A program made the translations under genes and the position numbers. The notes beneath the pieces were generated by a model. That model searched no databases. It saw only the letters and a list, made by a program, of their open reading frames with translations, and was not told where the DNA came from. 54,206 bases of DNA. Source: Burkholderiales bacterium (GTDB lineage: Bacteria > Pseudomonadota > Gammaproteobacteria > Burkholderiales > Burkholderiaceae_E). Shown here piece by piece: positions 46,902-54,206 of this stretch. Where the stretch lies: contig JADCHE010000028.1 in the NCBI GenBank assembly GCA_020248665.1, forward strand, positions 1-54,206, in the 5' to 3' direction. Within the stretch, counting starts at the first letter, position 1. Each line of letters starts with the position of its first letter.

Positions 46902-47060
46902 GGACGGACGGAGAGCGTAGCACCCCTGCGCCGCGCTGCTCGTCCGTCCGGGTCATCGTGATGTCCGCAGAGGCCGTCCCGGCGCGAGGCACCGGTGGCG
47001 CCGTCCGTCCCCGACCACGCCGCGTCCGTCCCGAGCGCCGTTGTGCGTCGAGGACGGACG
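46902..47060. repeat. Array of five CGTCCGTCC 9-mers between DUF6279 and glmU
   Basis: The same nine bases occur five times in the 159 bases: on the plus strand at 46941-46949, 47002-47010 and 47023-47031, and on the minus strand at 46902-46910 and 47052-47060. The outer copies form inverted pairs with their neighbours. Five copies of an identical 9-mer are far above chance even in GC-rich DNA. It lies in the divergent promoter region of glmU and the lipoprotein gene, which suggests a regulator-binding array; the protein is unknown. The rest of the 259-base gap holds a possible -10 TAGCAT (47095-47100). Confidence 0.6.
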
Positions 47061-47160
47061 ACGGGCGGCGGCCTGCCGGCCCGGTGCGCGGTGTTAGCAT
47101 CGACCGATGTGTCGGCGGTGCGCGAAGCCGATCACCTAACTTACTGAAATACATATAGAA

Positions 47161-48552
47161 ATGAACGTCGTCGTGCTCGCGGCAGGGTTGGGAAAGCGGA
47201 TGCGGTCGGACGTGCCGAAGGTCCTCCATCGCCTCGCCGGACGCCCGCTGCTCGGCCACGTCCTCGATACGGTGCGCACGCTGTCGCCGTCGCGGATCGT
47301 CGTCATCCACGGCCACGGCGGCGAGGCGGTCCCGACCGCGCTGGCCGCACCGGATCTCGCCTGGGCGAAGCAGGAGCCCCAGCTCGGCACCGGCCACGCG
47401 GTGATGCAGGCCCTGCCCCACCTCGACGACGCAGCACCCACGCTGATCCTCTACGGCGACGTGCCGCTGACCCGCGCCGGGACGCTGCGCGCGCTGGTCG
47501 AGACGGCCGGCGCGGGCGCGCTCGGCCTCCTGACCGTCGACCTCCAGGACCCGACCGGCTACGGCCGCATCGTGCGCGGTGCGGCCGCGGCCGACGGTGC
47601 GCGCGGCCCGGTGCGGCGGATCGTCGAGCACAAGGACGCCGACGACGCGACCCGCGCGATCCGCGAGGTCAACACCGGGATCATGGTCGTGCCGACGCCG
47701 ATGCTGCGGCGCTGGCTCGGCGCGCTGTCGAACGACAACGCGCAGCGCGAGTACTACCTGACCGACATCGTCGCGATGGCGGTCGCAGAAGGCGTCACGG
47801 TCGCGACCGCGCAGCCCGCGCACGACTGGGAGACGCTCGGCGTCAACAGCAAGACGCAGCTCGCGGAGCTCGAGCGGATCCACCAGCGTACCGTCGCCGA
47901 CGCCCTGCTCGAGGCCGGCGTGGGGCTGGCCGATCCCTCGCGCATCGACGTGCGCGGTCGGCTGGTCGCCGGCCGCGACTGCTTCGTCGACGTGAACTGC
48001 GTGTTCGAAGGCGAAGTCGTGCTCGGCGACCGCGTCAGCATCGGCGCGAACTGCGTGCTGAGCAACGTGACGATCGGCAGCGGCACCGAGGTGCTGCCGA
48101 TGTGCCACCTCGAATCGGCGGTCATCGGCGCCGACGCGCGGATCGGCCCGTTCGCGCGGCTGCGTCCCGGCACCGTGCTCGGCGAGCACACGCACGTCGG
48201 CAACTTCGTCGAGATGAAGAACACGCGAATGGCGGCGCGCTCGAAGGCCAACCACCTCGCCTACGTCGGCGACGCGAAGGTCGGCGAGCGCGTCAACATC
48301 GGCGCCGGCACGATCACCTGCAACTACGACGGCGCGAACAAGCACGTCACCGTGATCGAGGACGACGCGTTCATCGGCAGCGACACGCAGCTGGTCGCGC
48401 CGGTCACGGTCGGCGCGGGCGCGACGCTCGGCGCCGGCACCACCCTGACCCGCGACGCGCCGGCAGGCCAGCTGACCGTCACCCGCGTCAAGCAGACGTC
48501 CGTGCCCGGCTGGAAGCGTCCGGTCAAGGCCCCCAAGGTTCCCAAGGAGTAG
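47161..48552 (+). CDS. glmU: Bifunctional UDP-GlcNAc pyrophosphorylase / GlcN-1-P acetyltransferase
   Basis: A 463-residue cytosolic enzyme for the last two steps to UDP-GlcNAc. The pyrophosphorylase domain (1-230) has [28 protein letters not shown] and YGDVPL. The C-terminal left-handed beta-helix has hexad repeats and [17 protein letters not shown] for acetyltransfer. The start ATG lacks a Shine-Dalgarno; instead about 25 bases upstream are AT-rich (ACTGAAATACATATAGAA), unlike the surroundings. glmS follows five bases after the stop. Confidence 0.96.
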   Translation: MNVVVLAAGLGKRMRSDVPKVLHRLAGRPLLGHVLDTVRTLSPSRIVVIHGHGGEAVPTALAAPDLAWAKQEPQLGTGHAVMQALPHLDDAAPTLILYGDVPLTRAGTLRALVETAGAGALGLLTVDLQDPTGYGRIVRGAAAADGARGPVRRIVEHKDADDATRAIREVNTGIMVVPTPMLRRWLGALSNDNAQREYYLTDIVAMAVAEGVTVATAQPAHDWETLGVNSKTQLAELERIHQRTVADALLEAGVGLADPSRIDVRGRLVAGRDCFVDVNCVFEGEVVLGDRVSIGANCVLSNVTIGSGTEVLPMCHLESAVIGADARIGPFARLRPGTVLGEHTHVGNFVEMKNTRMAARSKANHLAYVGDAKVGERVNIGAGTITCNYDGANKHVTVIEDDAFIGSDTQLVAPVTVGAGATLGAGTTLTRDAPAGQLTVTRVKQTSVPGWKRPVKAPKVPKE

Positions 48553-48557
48553 CCCGC

Positions 48558-50411
48558 ATGTGCGGCATCGTCGGCGCGGTCGCGCAACGCAACGTCGTCC
48601 CCATCCTGATCGAGGGGCTCAAGAAGCTCGAGTACCGCGGCTACGACTCGGCGGGCATCGCCGTGGTCAACGGCACGATGTCGCGCGTGCGCGCGGTCGG
48701 CCGCGTCGCCGACCTCGAGGCGCGCGCCCGCGAGCAGCACACCGACGCCCCGACCGGCATCGCCCACACCCGCTGGGCGACCCACGGTGGCGTCACCGAG
48801 CTCAACGCGCACCCGCACTACTCCGAGGGCGCGGGCATGCAGGTCTCGGTGGTGCACAACGGCATCATCGAGAACCACGAGGCCCTGCGCGCCGAACTGC
48901 GCGCGCAGGGCTACGTCTTCCAGTCGCAGACCGACACCGAGGTCATCGCGCACCTCGTCCACTCGCTGGTCAAGGCGGGCGCACCGCTCTTCGCCGCGGT
49001 CCGCCGGGCGGTGCTCCGACTCGAGGGCGCGTACGCGATCGCGGTCGTCAGCACCGCCGAGCCGCACACCGTCGTCGGCTCGCGGCGTGGCTCGCCGCTG
49101 CTGCTCGGCGTCGGCCACGGCGGCAGCGGCCGCGGCGAGAACTTCCTCGCCTCCGACACGTCCGCGCTGCTGCAGGTGACCAAGCACGTCGCCTATCTCG
49201 AGGAAGGCGACGTCGTCGAGATCCGGCCCGACGGCTACACCATCGTCGACGCCGAGGGCCACCCGGCGACGCGCGCGATCGTCGAGAGCCAGCTGTCGGC
49301 CGACGCGGTCGAGCTCGGCACCTACGCGCACTACATGCAGAAGGAGATCTTCGAGCAGCCGGGCGCGATCGCGAACACGCTCGAGATGGTGACGAACGCC
49401 GCGTCCATCTCGCCGGGGCTGTTCGGTGCGGATGCGGGCGAGATCTTCGGCCGCACCAGGCAGCTGCTGATCCTCGCCTGCGGCACCAGCTACCACGCGG
49501 GGCTCGTCGCCAAGTACTGGGTCGAGTCGATCGCGCGGGTGCCGGTCGCCGTCGAGATCGCGAGCGAGTACCGCTACCGCGACTCGGTTCCGCAGGACGG
49601 CACGCTGGTGATGACGATCTCGCAGTCGGGCGAGACCGCCGACACGCTGGCCGCGCTGCAGCACGCGAAGTCGCTCGGCATGACCGACACGCTGACGATC
49701 TGCAACGTGCCCGAGTCGGCGCTGATCCGCCAGAGCCGGCTGCGCTTCCTGACCCGCGCGGGCCCCGAGATCGGCGTCGCGTCGACCAAGGCATTCACCA
49801 CGCAGCTCGCCGCGCTCTTCGTGCTGACGCTGGTGCTCGCCAAGCAGCGCGGCCGCCTCGACGCCACGCGCGAGACCGAGCTGCTCGCCGCGCTGCGCCA
49901 CCTGCCGGCGGCGCTCAACCGCGTGCTCGGCTGCGAGGAGGCGGTCAAGGGCTGGGCGAAGCACTTCGCGCCGCGCCAGCACGCGCTCTTCCTCGGCCGC
50001 GGCATCCACTTCCCGATCGCGATGGAGGGGGCGCTGAAGCTCAAGGAGATCACCTACATCCACGCCGAGGCGTATGCGGCCGGCGAGCTCAAGCACGGGC
50101 CGCTCGCGCTGGTCGACAAGCAGATGCCGGTGGTGGTGGTCGCGCCGAACGACGCGCTGATCGAGAAGCTGAAGAGCAACCTGCAGGAAGTGCGCGCGCG
50201 CGGCGGCGAGCTGTTCGTCTTCGCCGACCGCGACACGCGGATCGACGAGGCAGACGGCGTGCACGTCATCAACCTCGTGGATCACGCGGGCCCGCTGTCG
50301 CCGATCCTGCATGTCGTGCCCCTGCAGCTGCTGTCGTACCACGCGGCGCTCGCGCGCGGCACGGACGTCGACAAGCCGCGCAACCTCGCCAAGTCGGTGA
50401 CGGTCGAATGA
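48558..50411 (+). CDS. glmS: Glutamine-fructose-6-phosphate aminotransferase
   Basis: A 617-residue enzyme making glucosamine-6-P. Cys2 of M-C-G-I-V-G is the glutaminase nucleophile; [18 protein letters not shown] and HNGIIENH complete that domain. Two SIS domains follow with [20 protein letters not shown] and [12 protein letters not shown], and the C-terminal [11 protein letters not shown] is invariant. It forms an operon with glmU. AAGGAG lies within the end of glmU, 12 bases before the start. Its stop overlaps the next ORF (ATGA). Confidence 0.97.
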   Translation: MCGIVGAVAQRNVVPILIEGLKKLEYRGYDSAGIAVVNGTMSRVRAVGRVADLEARAREQHTDAPTGIAHTRWATHGGVTELNAHPHYSEGAGMQVSVVHNGIIENHEALRAELRAQGYVFQSQTDTEVIAHLVHSLVKAGAPLFAAVRRAVLRLEGAYAIAVVSTAEPHTVVGSRRGSPLLLGVGHGGSGRGENFLASDTSALLQVTKHVAYLEEGDVVEIRPDGYTIVDAEGHPATRAIVESQLSADAVELGTYAHYMQKEIFEQPGAIANTLEMVTNAASISPGLFGADAGEIFGRTRQLLILACGTSYHAGLVAKYWVESIARVPVAVEIASEYRYRDSVPQDGTLVMTISQSGETADTLAALQHAKSLGMTDTLTICNVPESALIRQSRLRFLTRAGPEIGVASTKAFTTQLAALFVLTLVLAKQRGRLDATRETELLAALRHLPAALNRVLGCEEAVKGWAKHFAPRQHALFLGRGIHFPIAMEGALKLKEITYIHAEAYAAGELKHGPLALVDKQMPVVVVAPNDALIEKLKSNLQEVRARGGELFVFADRDTRIDEADGVHVINLVDHAGPLSPILHVVPLQLLSYHAALARGTDVDKPRNLAKSVTVE

Positions 50412-50761
50412 GCGGGACGGGCGCGCGACCCTCCGCCCCCGGTGCCCGCATCGGCGTCGCGCCGCTCTCGCGAGCGCCCGGCGTGACGCTGACGCTGCCG
50501 GCGCACCGCCTGGTGATCGCGCTGCACCGCTCGGGCCTGCCCGTCCCGACGCTCGCGAAGCGCTTCCCCCACGTCGTCAACCGCCTCGCGGCGTGCTGGG
50601 CCGTGCCGCTCGACGTGATCGACCTGCTCGACGAGCTGCTGGTCGACCGGCGCGGCGGACGGCGGGGCTTTCCGGCCGACACGCTCGCCGAGCTGCTCGC
50701 GCTGCGCGGCGCGACGATGCGGCGCGCGGCGGCGCGGCTCGACGCGCCCGCGCGGGGCTGA
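50408..50761 (+). CDS. Hypothetical protein coupled to glmS
   Basis: A 117-residue basic protein starting in the glmS stop codon (ATGA). There is no signal peptide or membrane helix. The core reads [21 protein letters not shown], then [28 protein letters not shown]. This reminds me of uncharacterised proteobacterial proteins with an RRGxRxGFP motif, but no function is known to me. Overlap with glmS and a conserved-looking core support a real gene. Confidence 0.65.
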   Translation: MSGTGARPSAPGARIGVAPLSRAPGVTLTLPAHRLVIALHRSGLPVPTLAKRFPHVVNRLAACWAVPLDVIDLLDELLVDRRGGRRGFPADTLAELLALRGATMRRAAARLDAPARG

Positions 50762-50763
50762 GC

Positions 50764-50895
50764 GCCACGAGCGTCGGTCGGGCGGGCCGGGCATGCGGCG
50801 CGGGCGCGACCCAGATCGAGACGGTCGAGGTCGAGTACGTCGACGCGACGCGCAACCGCACGACGGCGACCTGCTCGGTGAACGTGCTGCCGTGA
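50764..50895 (+). pseudogene. Orphan coding remnant
   Basis: An open stretch without a plausible start ends QIETVEVEYVDATRNRTTA then T-C-S-V-N-V-L-P-stop. It looks like the C-terminus of a secreted or binding protein whose N-terminal part is gone. It precedes a clearer pseudogene, so the region seems to be decaying. Weak evidence. Confidence 0.25.
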
Positions 50896-50929
50896 TCGCG
50901 AAGACGGTCCAGGGCGGGCCGCGGACCCG

Positions 50930-51458
50930 ATGAGGGCCGCGGTCTGCACGCGCAACGGCCCGCCGGAGGTCGTCGAGCTCGACCCGGACACCGACGACGA
51001 GGCCTCGATGGTCGCGGTCGACTGCACCGCGGTGCTCGACCAGGCCTGGCGCTTCGGGCGCCGCTTCGTGGGGCGCGGCCGCGGCGGCATCGTGCCGATG
51101 AGCTCGCTGCCGGGCTCCTACGGCACGCCGCGCGCGGCGGATCACGCGGCGACCACGGCCTACGTGCAGTCGCCCGCCGAGGGCCTGCGCGCCGCGCTCG
51201 GCCTTGCCGGCGTCGACGTGATCGCGTCGGCGCCCGGGCCGGTCGCGAGCGGCTTCGCGGCGCGCGCGGGCATGCGGATGGCACGCGCGCAGGACCCGGC
51301 CCCGGTGGCGCGCGGCACGCTCGATGCGCTCGGGCACCGCGGCACGGTGCGGCCGGGCGCCGTCGAAGCTGCCCGGCGGGACGCCGGCAACCGCGCCCCG
51401 GCCGCTGCGGGTGCGGATCATGGGCGGCATCATGGGTCGGATGACCGCACATCGCGGC
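50930..51458 (+). pseudogene. Chimeric, frameshifted SDR pseudogene with MDR-like start
   Basis: The ATG at 50930 opens MRAAVCTRNGPPEVVELDP, the usual N-terminus of a zinc-type quinone oxidoreductase (MDR). From about residue 26 the sequence switches to the middle and end of a short-chain dehydrogenase: RGRGGIVPMSSLPG, AGVDVIASAPGPVASGFAAR, GHRGTVRPG. The SDR active site is destroyed: the expected Y-A-A-T-K reads H-A-A-T-T, and the N-terminal GxxxGxG half is absent. After RPG (about 51358) the homology continues in another frame (PLRVRIMGGIMGRMTAHRG, ending about 51458), so there is a net one-base frameshift. Not functional. Confidence 0.75.
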
Positions 51459-51557
51459 GCCGCCCCGGGTCCCGCCGGAGACGCGGGCGGCCCGGGCGCG
51501 CCCGGCCCGCGCGGGACGTCGGGGACGACGCGGCGCGCGACCGGTCGCGCCGCGCGC

Positions 51558-52547
51558 TCAGTCCGCGAACACTCCGGCCTTCTTGATCACCGGCCCCCAC
51601 TTCGCGATCTCGGACTCGAGGAAGGTCTTCAGACCGGCGGCGGTCATCTTCTCGGGGGGCACGATGTCCGCGCTGAGGTCGACCATCCGCTGCTTCACCG
51701 TCGGATCCTCCATCGCGGCACGCAGTGCGGCGTTGATCTTCTCGAGCACCGGCGCGGGCGTGCCCTTCGGCGCGTACATCCCGTGCCACACCTTGACCTC
51801 GAAGCCCTTCATGCCCTGCTCGTCGAGCGTCGGCACATTCGGCAGCGCGGCGAGCCGCTTCGAAACGGTGACGCCGAACACCTTCACGCGGCCTTCCTTG
51901 ATGAGCGGCACGGTCTGCGTGGTCTGGTCGCACAGCAGGTCCACCTGCCCGCCGAGCAGGTCGGTCATCGCCGGCCCGGTGCCCTTGTAAGGCACCGTCG
52001 TCATGTCGACGCCGATCGCCGACTGGAACAGCAGCCCGCACAGGTGCGACACCGCGCCGAGGCCGGCGTTCGCGAGGGTCACCTTGTCCTTGTTGGCCTT
52101 GATGTACGCGAGCAGCTCGGGCAGCGTGTTCGCCGGGAAGTCCTTGCGCGCGAGCAGCGTCATCGGCACGTCGACGACCTGGCCGACGTACTCGTAGTCG
52201 TTCAGCGGGTCGAAGTTGAGCTTGCGGTAGAGCGCCGGTGCGGTCGACATCCCCATGTGGTGGATGAAGATCGTGTAGCCGTCGGGCTTCGCGCGCGCCA
52301 CGCGGGTCGCGGCGATCGTGCCGCCGGCGCCGACGGTGTTCTCGACCACCACCTGCTGGCCGAGCGACTTCGCCATCGGCACGGACATCATCCTCGCGAC
52401 GACGTCGGTCGGGCCGCCGGCGGCGAACGGCACGACGAGCGTGACGGGCCGGTCGGGATACGCCTGCGCGAACGCGTGGCCGGCGGCGGCGAGGGACAGC
52501 GTGCCGACCAGCGCGGTCGTCGCAGATCGGAAGGACTTCGGGATCAT
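51558..52547 (-). CDS. Bug-family (TctC) periplasmic solute-binding protein
   Basis: A 329-residue receptor. GGAG precedes the ATG at good spacing. The signal peptide (TTALVGTLSLAAAGHAFA) is followed by QAYPDRPVTLVVPFAAGGPTD, then NTVGAGGTIAATRVA, VPYKGTGPAMTDLLGGQ and YAPKGTPAPVLEKIN, all Bug signatures. The ligand is unknown. It is 89 bases downstream of tenA on the same strand, so it may be part of that unit. Confidence 0.94.
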   Translation of the reverse strand: MIPKSFRSATTALVGTLSLAAAGHAFAQAYPDRPVTLVVPFAAGGPTDVVARMMSVPMAKSLGQQVVVENTVGAGGTIAATRVARAKPDGYTIFIHHMGMSTAPALYRKLNFDPLNDYEYVGQVVDVPMTLLARKDFPANTLPELLAYIKANKDKVTLANAGLGAVSHLCGLLFQSAIGVDMTTVPYKGTGPAMTDLLGGQVDLLCDQTTQTVPLIKEGRVKVFGVTVSKRLAALPNVPTLDEQGMKGFEVKVWHGMYAPKGTPAPVLEKINAALRAAMEDPTVKQRMVDLSADIVPPEKMTAAGLKTFLESEIAKWGPVIKKAGVFAD

Positions 52548-52636
52548 CGTCGTCTCCAGGGTCGGATAGGGGCTGTGGGCCCTCTGTGGGGACCGGTCCG
52601 GCGGTGGGGTGCCGTCCCGGTCGGGAACGTGTCGCG

Positions 52637-53254
52637 TCAGCCGCTGCAGGCCCGGAAGAACCCGAGCTCCAGCGTCATCGCGCGTCGGTACAGACGGGCC
52701 ATCGCGGCCGCGTCGCCGCCGGGCGAGTCCATCAGCGCGTCGACGCGGTCGGCGAGCGCCTGGAAGCCCGGGTCGGCATACGTGCGGACCCAGTCGGCAT
52801 AAGGCGAGGCGGCGTCGAGCCGCGGCAGGAGATCGCGGCCCAGCCACGCGTAGAGGCGCATGCACGGCGCCATCGCGGCCATCACCTGCGGCAGCGGCTC
52901 GAGCGCGGCGGTCGCGCGCAGGAAGTCGGTGTACGCGAGGCACGCCGGGCCGGGCTCGACCGCGTCGAGGTCGATGCCCCAGCGGCGTGCGTAGTCGGCG
53001 TGCAGCCGCAACTCGTCGGTCACGCCGCGCAGCAGCTCGGTGAACGCGAGCAGCTGCCCGCGATCGGGGCTGCGCGCCAGCGCGAGTGCGTAGGCGCGCG
53101 CGAACACCTCGAGGAACGCCGCGTCCTGCCCGACGTACCACGCGAAGCGCTCGCGAGGTGTCACGCCGCTCGCGAGGCCGGCGACGAACGGATCGTCGAG
53201 GCAGGCCCGCGCGAGGTCGAGGTTGTCGTGCCAGAGGCGTTCGGCGAGGCCCAT
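52637..53254 (-). CDS. tenA: TenA family aminopyrimidine aminohydrolase (thiaminase II)
   Basis: A 205-residue all-helical enzyme salvaging aminopyrimidine products of thiamine breakdown to HMP. Catalytic residues are in place: Asp in WYVGQDAAFL, Cys in MAPCMRLYAWLG and Glu in MTLELGFFRA. The ATG at 53254 starts MGLAERLWHDNLDLA. It lies 20 bases downstream of one Bug gene and 89 bases upstream of another. No thi genes or TPP riboswitch are visible in the window. Confidence 0.92.
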   Translation of the reverse strand: MGLAERLWHDNLDLARACLDDPFVAGLASGVTPRERFAWYVGQDAAFLEVFARAYALALARSPDRGQLLAFTELLRGVTDELRLHADYARRWGIDLDAVEPGPACLAYTDFLRATAALEPLPQVMAAMAPCMRLYAWLGRDLLPRLDAASPYADWVRTYADPGFQALADRVDALMDSPGGDAAAMARLYRRAMTLELGFFRACSG

Positions 53255-53274
53255 CGTGTCGACGCGCGGTCGCG

Positions 53275-54206
53275 TCACTCCTGCTGGATGCCGGCGTCGC
53301 GCAGCGACTGCCCGAACACCGCGAGCTGGTCCCGCACCAGCGTCGCGAGCGTCTCGGGCGACGACGGGATCGGCTGCAGCCCGAGCTTCTCGTACTGCTC
53401 GACGACGTCGGGCCGGCGCATCACGACGTTGAAGTCGCGCGAGATGCGGTCCACCAGCTCGCGCGGCAGCTTCGCCGGCGCGAAGAGCCCGCCCCACGGC
53501 TGGATGTTGACCAGCGGCTGGCCGGCCTCGGACATCGTCGGCACGTCCGGGAACGCACGGGTGCGCTGCGGCAGCAGCACCGCGAGCAGCTTGAACTTCC
53601 TGTCGAGCAGCTGCGGCAGGATCGCCGGCGTCGCGAACATCATCGGCACGCGACCGCCGACCAGGTCGACCACCGCCTGCGCCTCGCCCTTGTAGGGCAC
53701 GTGCGTCATGTCGAGCTTGTTCTGCGCGACCAGCTGCGCCATCGACAGGATGCCGGTGCTGTTGCCGCTCGCGTAGCTCAGCTTGCCCGGGTTCGCCCTC
53801 ACGTGCGCGATCAGCTCGGCGAGCGTGTTCGCCGGCACGGTCGGCGCGACCGCGAGGTAGAACGTGAAGATGCACAGGCCCGAGATCGGCGTGAAGTCGG
53901 CGACCGGGTCGTAGGGCGGCTGCTTCTTGATCGACGGCACGTACGACATCGAGCTCGCGGTGCCGAAGTACAGCACATGCCCGTCGGCCGGCCCCTTGAT
54001 CACCTCCAGCGCCGCGACCGCGCCGTCGGCGCCGGCGCGGTTCTCGACGACGACCTGCCCGCCGAACGCGGCCCCCATGTGGGTCGCGATCACGCGCGCG
54101 CCGAGGTCGGCGCCGCCGCCCGCCGGGAACGGGACGATGAATCGGATCGGGCGCGCGGGCCAGCCGGCCTGGGCGCGGGCCGCGCCGGGGAGCGCCGCGC
54201 CGAGGG
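53275..54206 (-). CDS. Bug-family solute-binding protein, N-terminus cut by the window edge
   Basis: An open frame from the right edge to the stop at 53275, about 310 residues. It begins inside a signal peptide (LGAALPGAARAQA), then WPARPIRFIVPFPAGGGAD, NRAGADGAVAALEVIK, HVPYKGEAQAVVDLVGG and GLFAPAKLPRELVDRI. The start codon is outside the window. With only 20 bases to tenA, the two are very likely cotranscribed. Confidence 0.9.
   Translation of the reverse strand, partial: LGAALPGAARAQAGWPARPIRFIVPFPAGGGADLGARVIATHMGAAFGGQVVVENRAGADGAVAALEVIKGPADGHVLYFGTASSMSYVPSIKKQPPYDPVADFTPISGLCIFTFYLAVAPTVPANTLAELIAHVRANPGKLSYASGNSTGILSMAQLVAQNKLDMTHVPYKGEAQAVVDLVGGRVPMMFATPAILPQLLDRKFKLLAVLLPQRTRAFPDVPTMSEAGQPLVNIQPWGGLFAPAKLPRELVDRISRDFNVVMRRPDVVEQYEKLGLQPIPSSPETLATLVRDQLAVFGQSLRDAGIQQE

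Noticed and set aside
52548-52636. TPP riboswitch near tenA
   Set aside because: The gap lacks the CTGAGA core and the paired stems of the TPP aptamer, and lies downstream of tenA.

Overview
The window is chromosomal DNA of very high GC content, almost certainly from a betaproteobacterium of the order Burkholderiales. The evidence is the gene order dksA, COG0523 GTPases, zur, xerC, DUF484, dapF, lauroyltransferases, metK; a SAH riboswitch in front of ahcY; three Bug (TctC-like) solute receptors; and NDUFA9-like and DUF2905 genes. I see no rRNA, tRNA, insertion sequence, prophage or CRISPR array. The window cuts one gene at each end.

Positions 1-14.3 kb hold a zinc-homeostasis block followed by housekeeping genes. 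A ZnuD-like TonB receptor (+) converges on an operon (-) for an ABC ATPase, an FtsX-type permease, a small Cys/His-rich secreted protein and a DUF3299 protein. Further upstream on the minus strand lie dksA, two COG0523 metallochaperone GTPases and a Zur-type repressor. Then come rlmI, xerC, DUF484, dapF and two lipid A acyltransferases, all on the minus strand. Together they suggest zinc scavenging under Zur control.

Positions 14.3-23.6 kb are a methyl-cycle region. metK has a strong -10 box and a SAM-II-like pseudoknot leader. ahcY has a strong -10 box, a SAH aptamer matching the known class, and an intrinsic terminator whose 5' arm overlaps the aptamer pseudoknot. Downstream of ahcY are a TlyA-type methyltransferase and metF. 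Between metK and ahcY are a NhaR-like regulator, an HPF-like protein, a methyltransferase and a fragmented two-component-like trio.

Positions 23.8-39.9 kb hold a degenerate HD-GYP protein overlapping an EAL phosphodiesterase; 5-formyl-THF cyclo-ligase; a lytic transglycosylase; NDUFA9-like; a CCA-adding enzyme with a deleted HD motif; MaoC; DUF2905; an NDUFAF7/MidA-like methyltransferase; a pteridine-reductase-like SDR with folB and ttcA; an FAD oxidoreductase; a small outer-membrane barrel; and ubiB.

Positions 39.9-54.2 kb are more accessory. They hold dadA with a Bug receptor, a possible leader peptide and a divergent LysR gene; a sodium/solute symporter coupled to an Asp-nucleophile hydrolase; glmU-glmS preceded by an array of five identical 9-mers; a chimeric dehydrogenase pseudogene; and a TenA gene between two Bug receptors.
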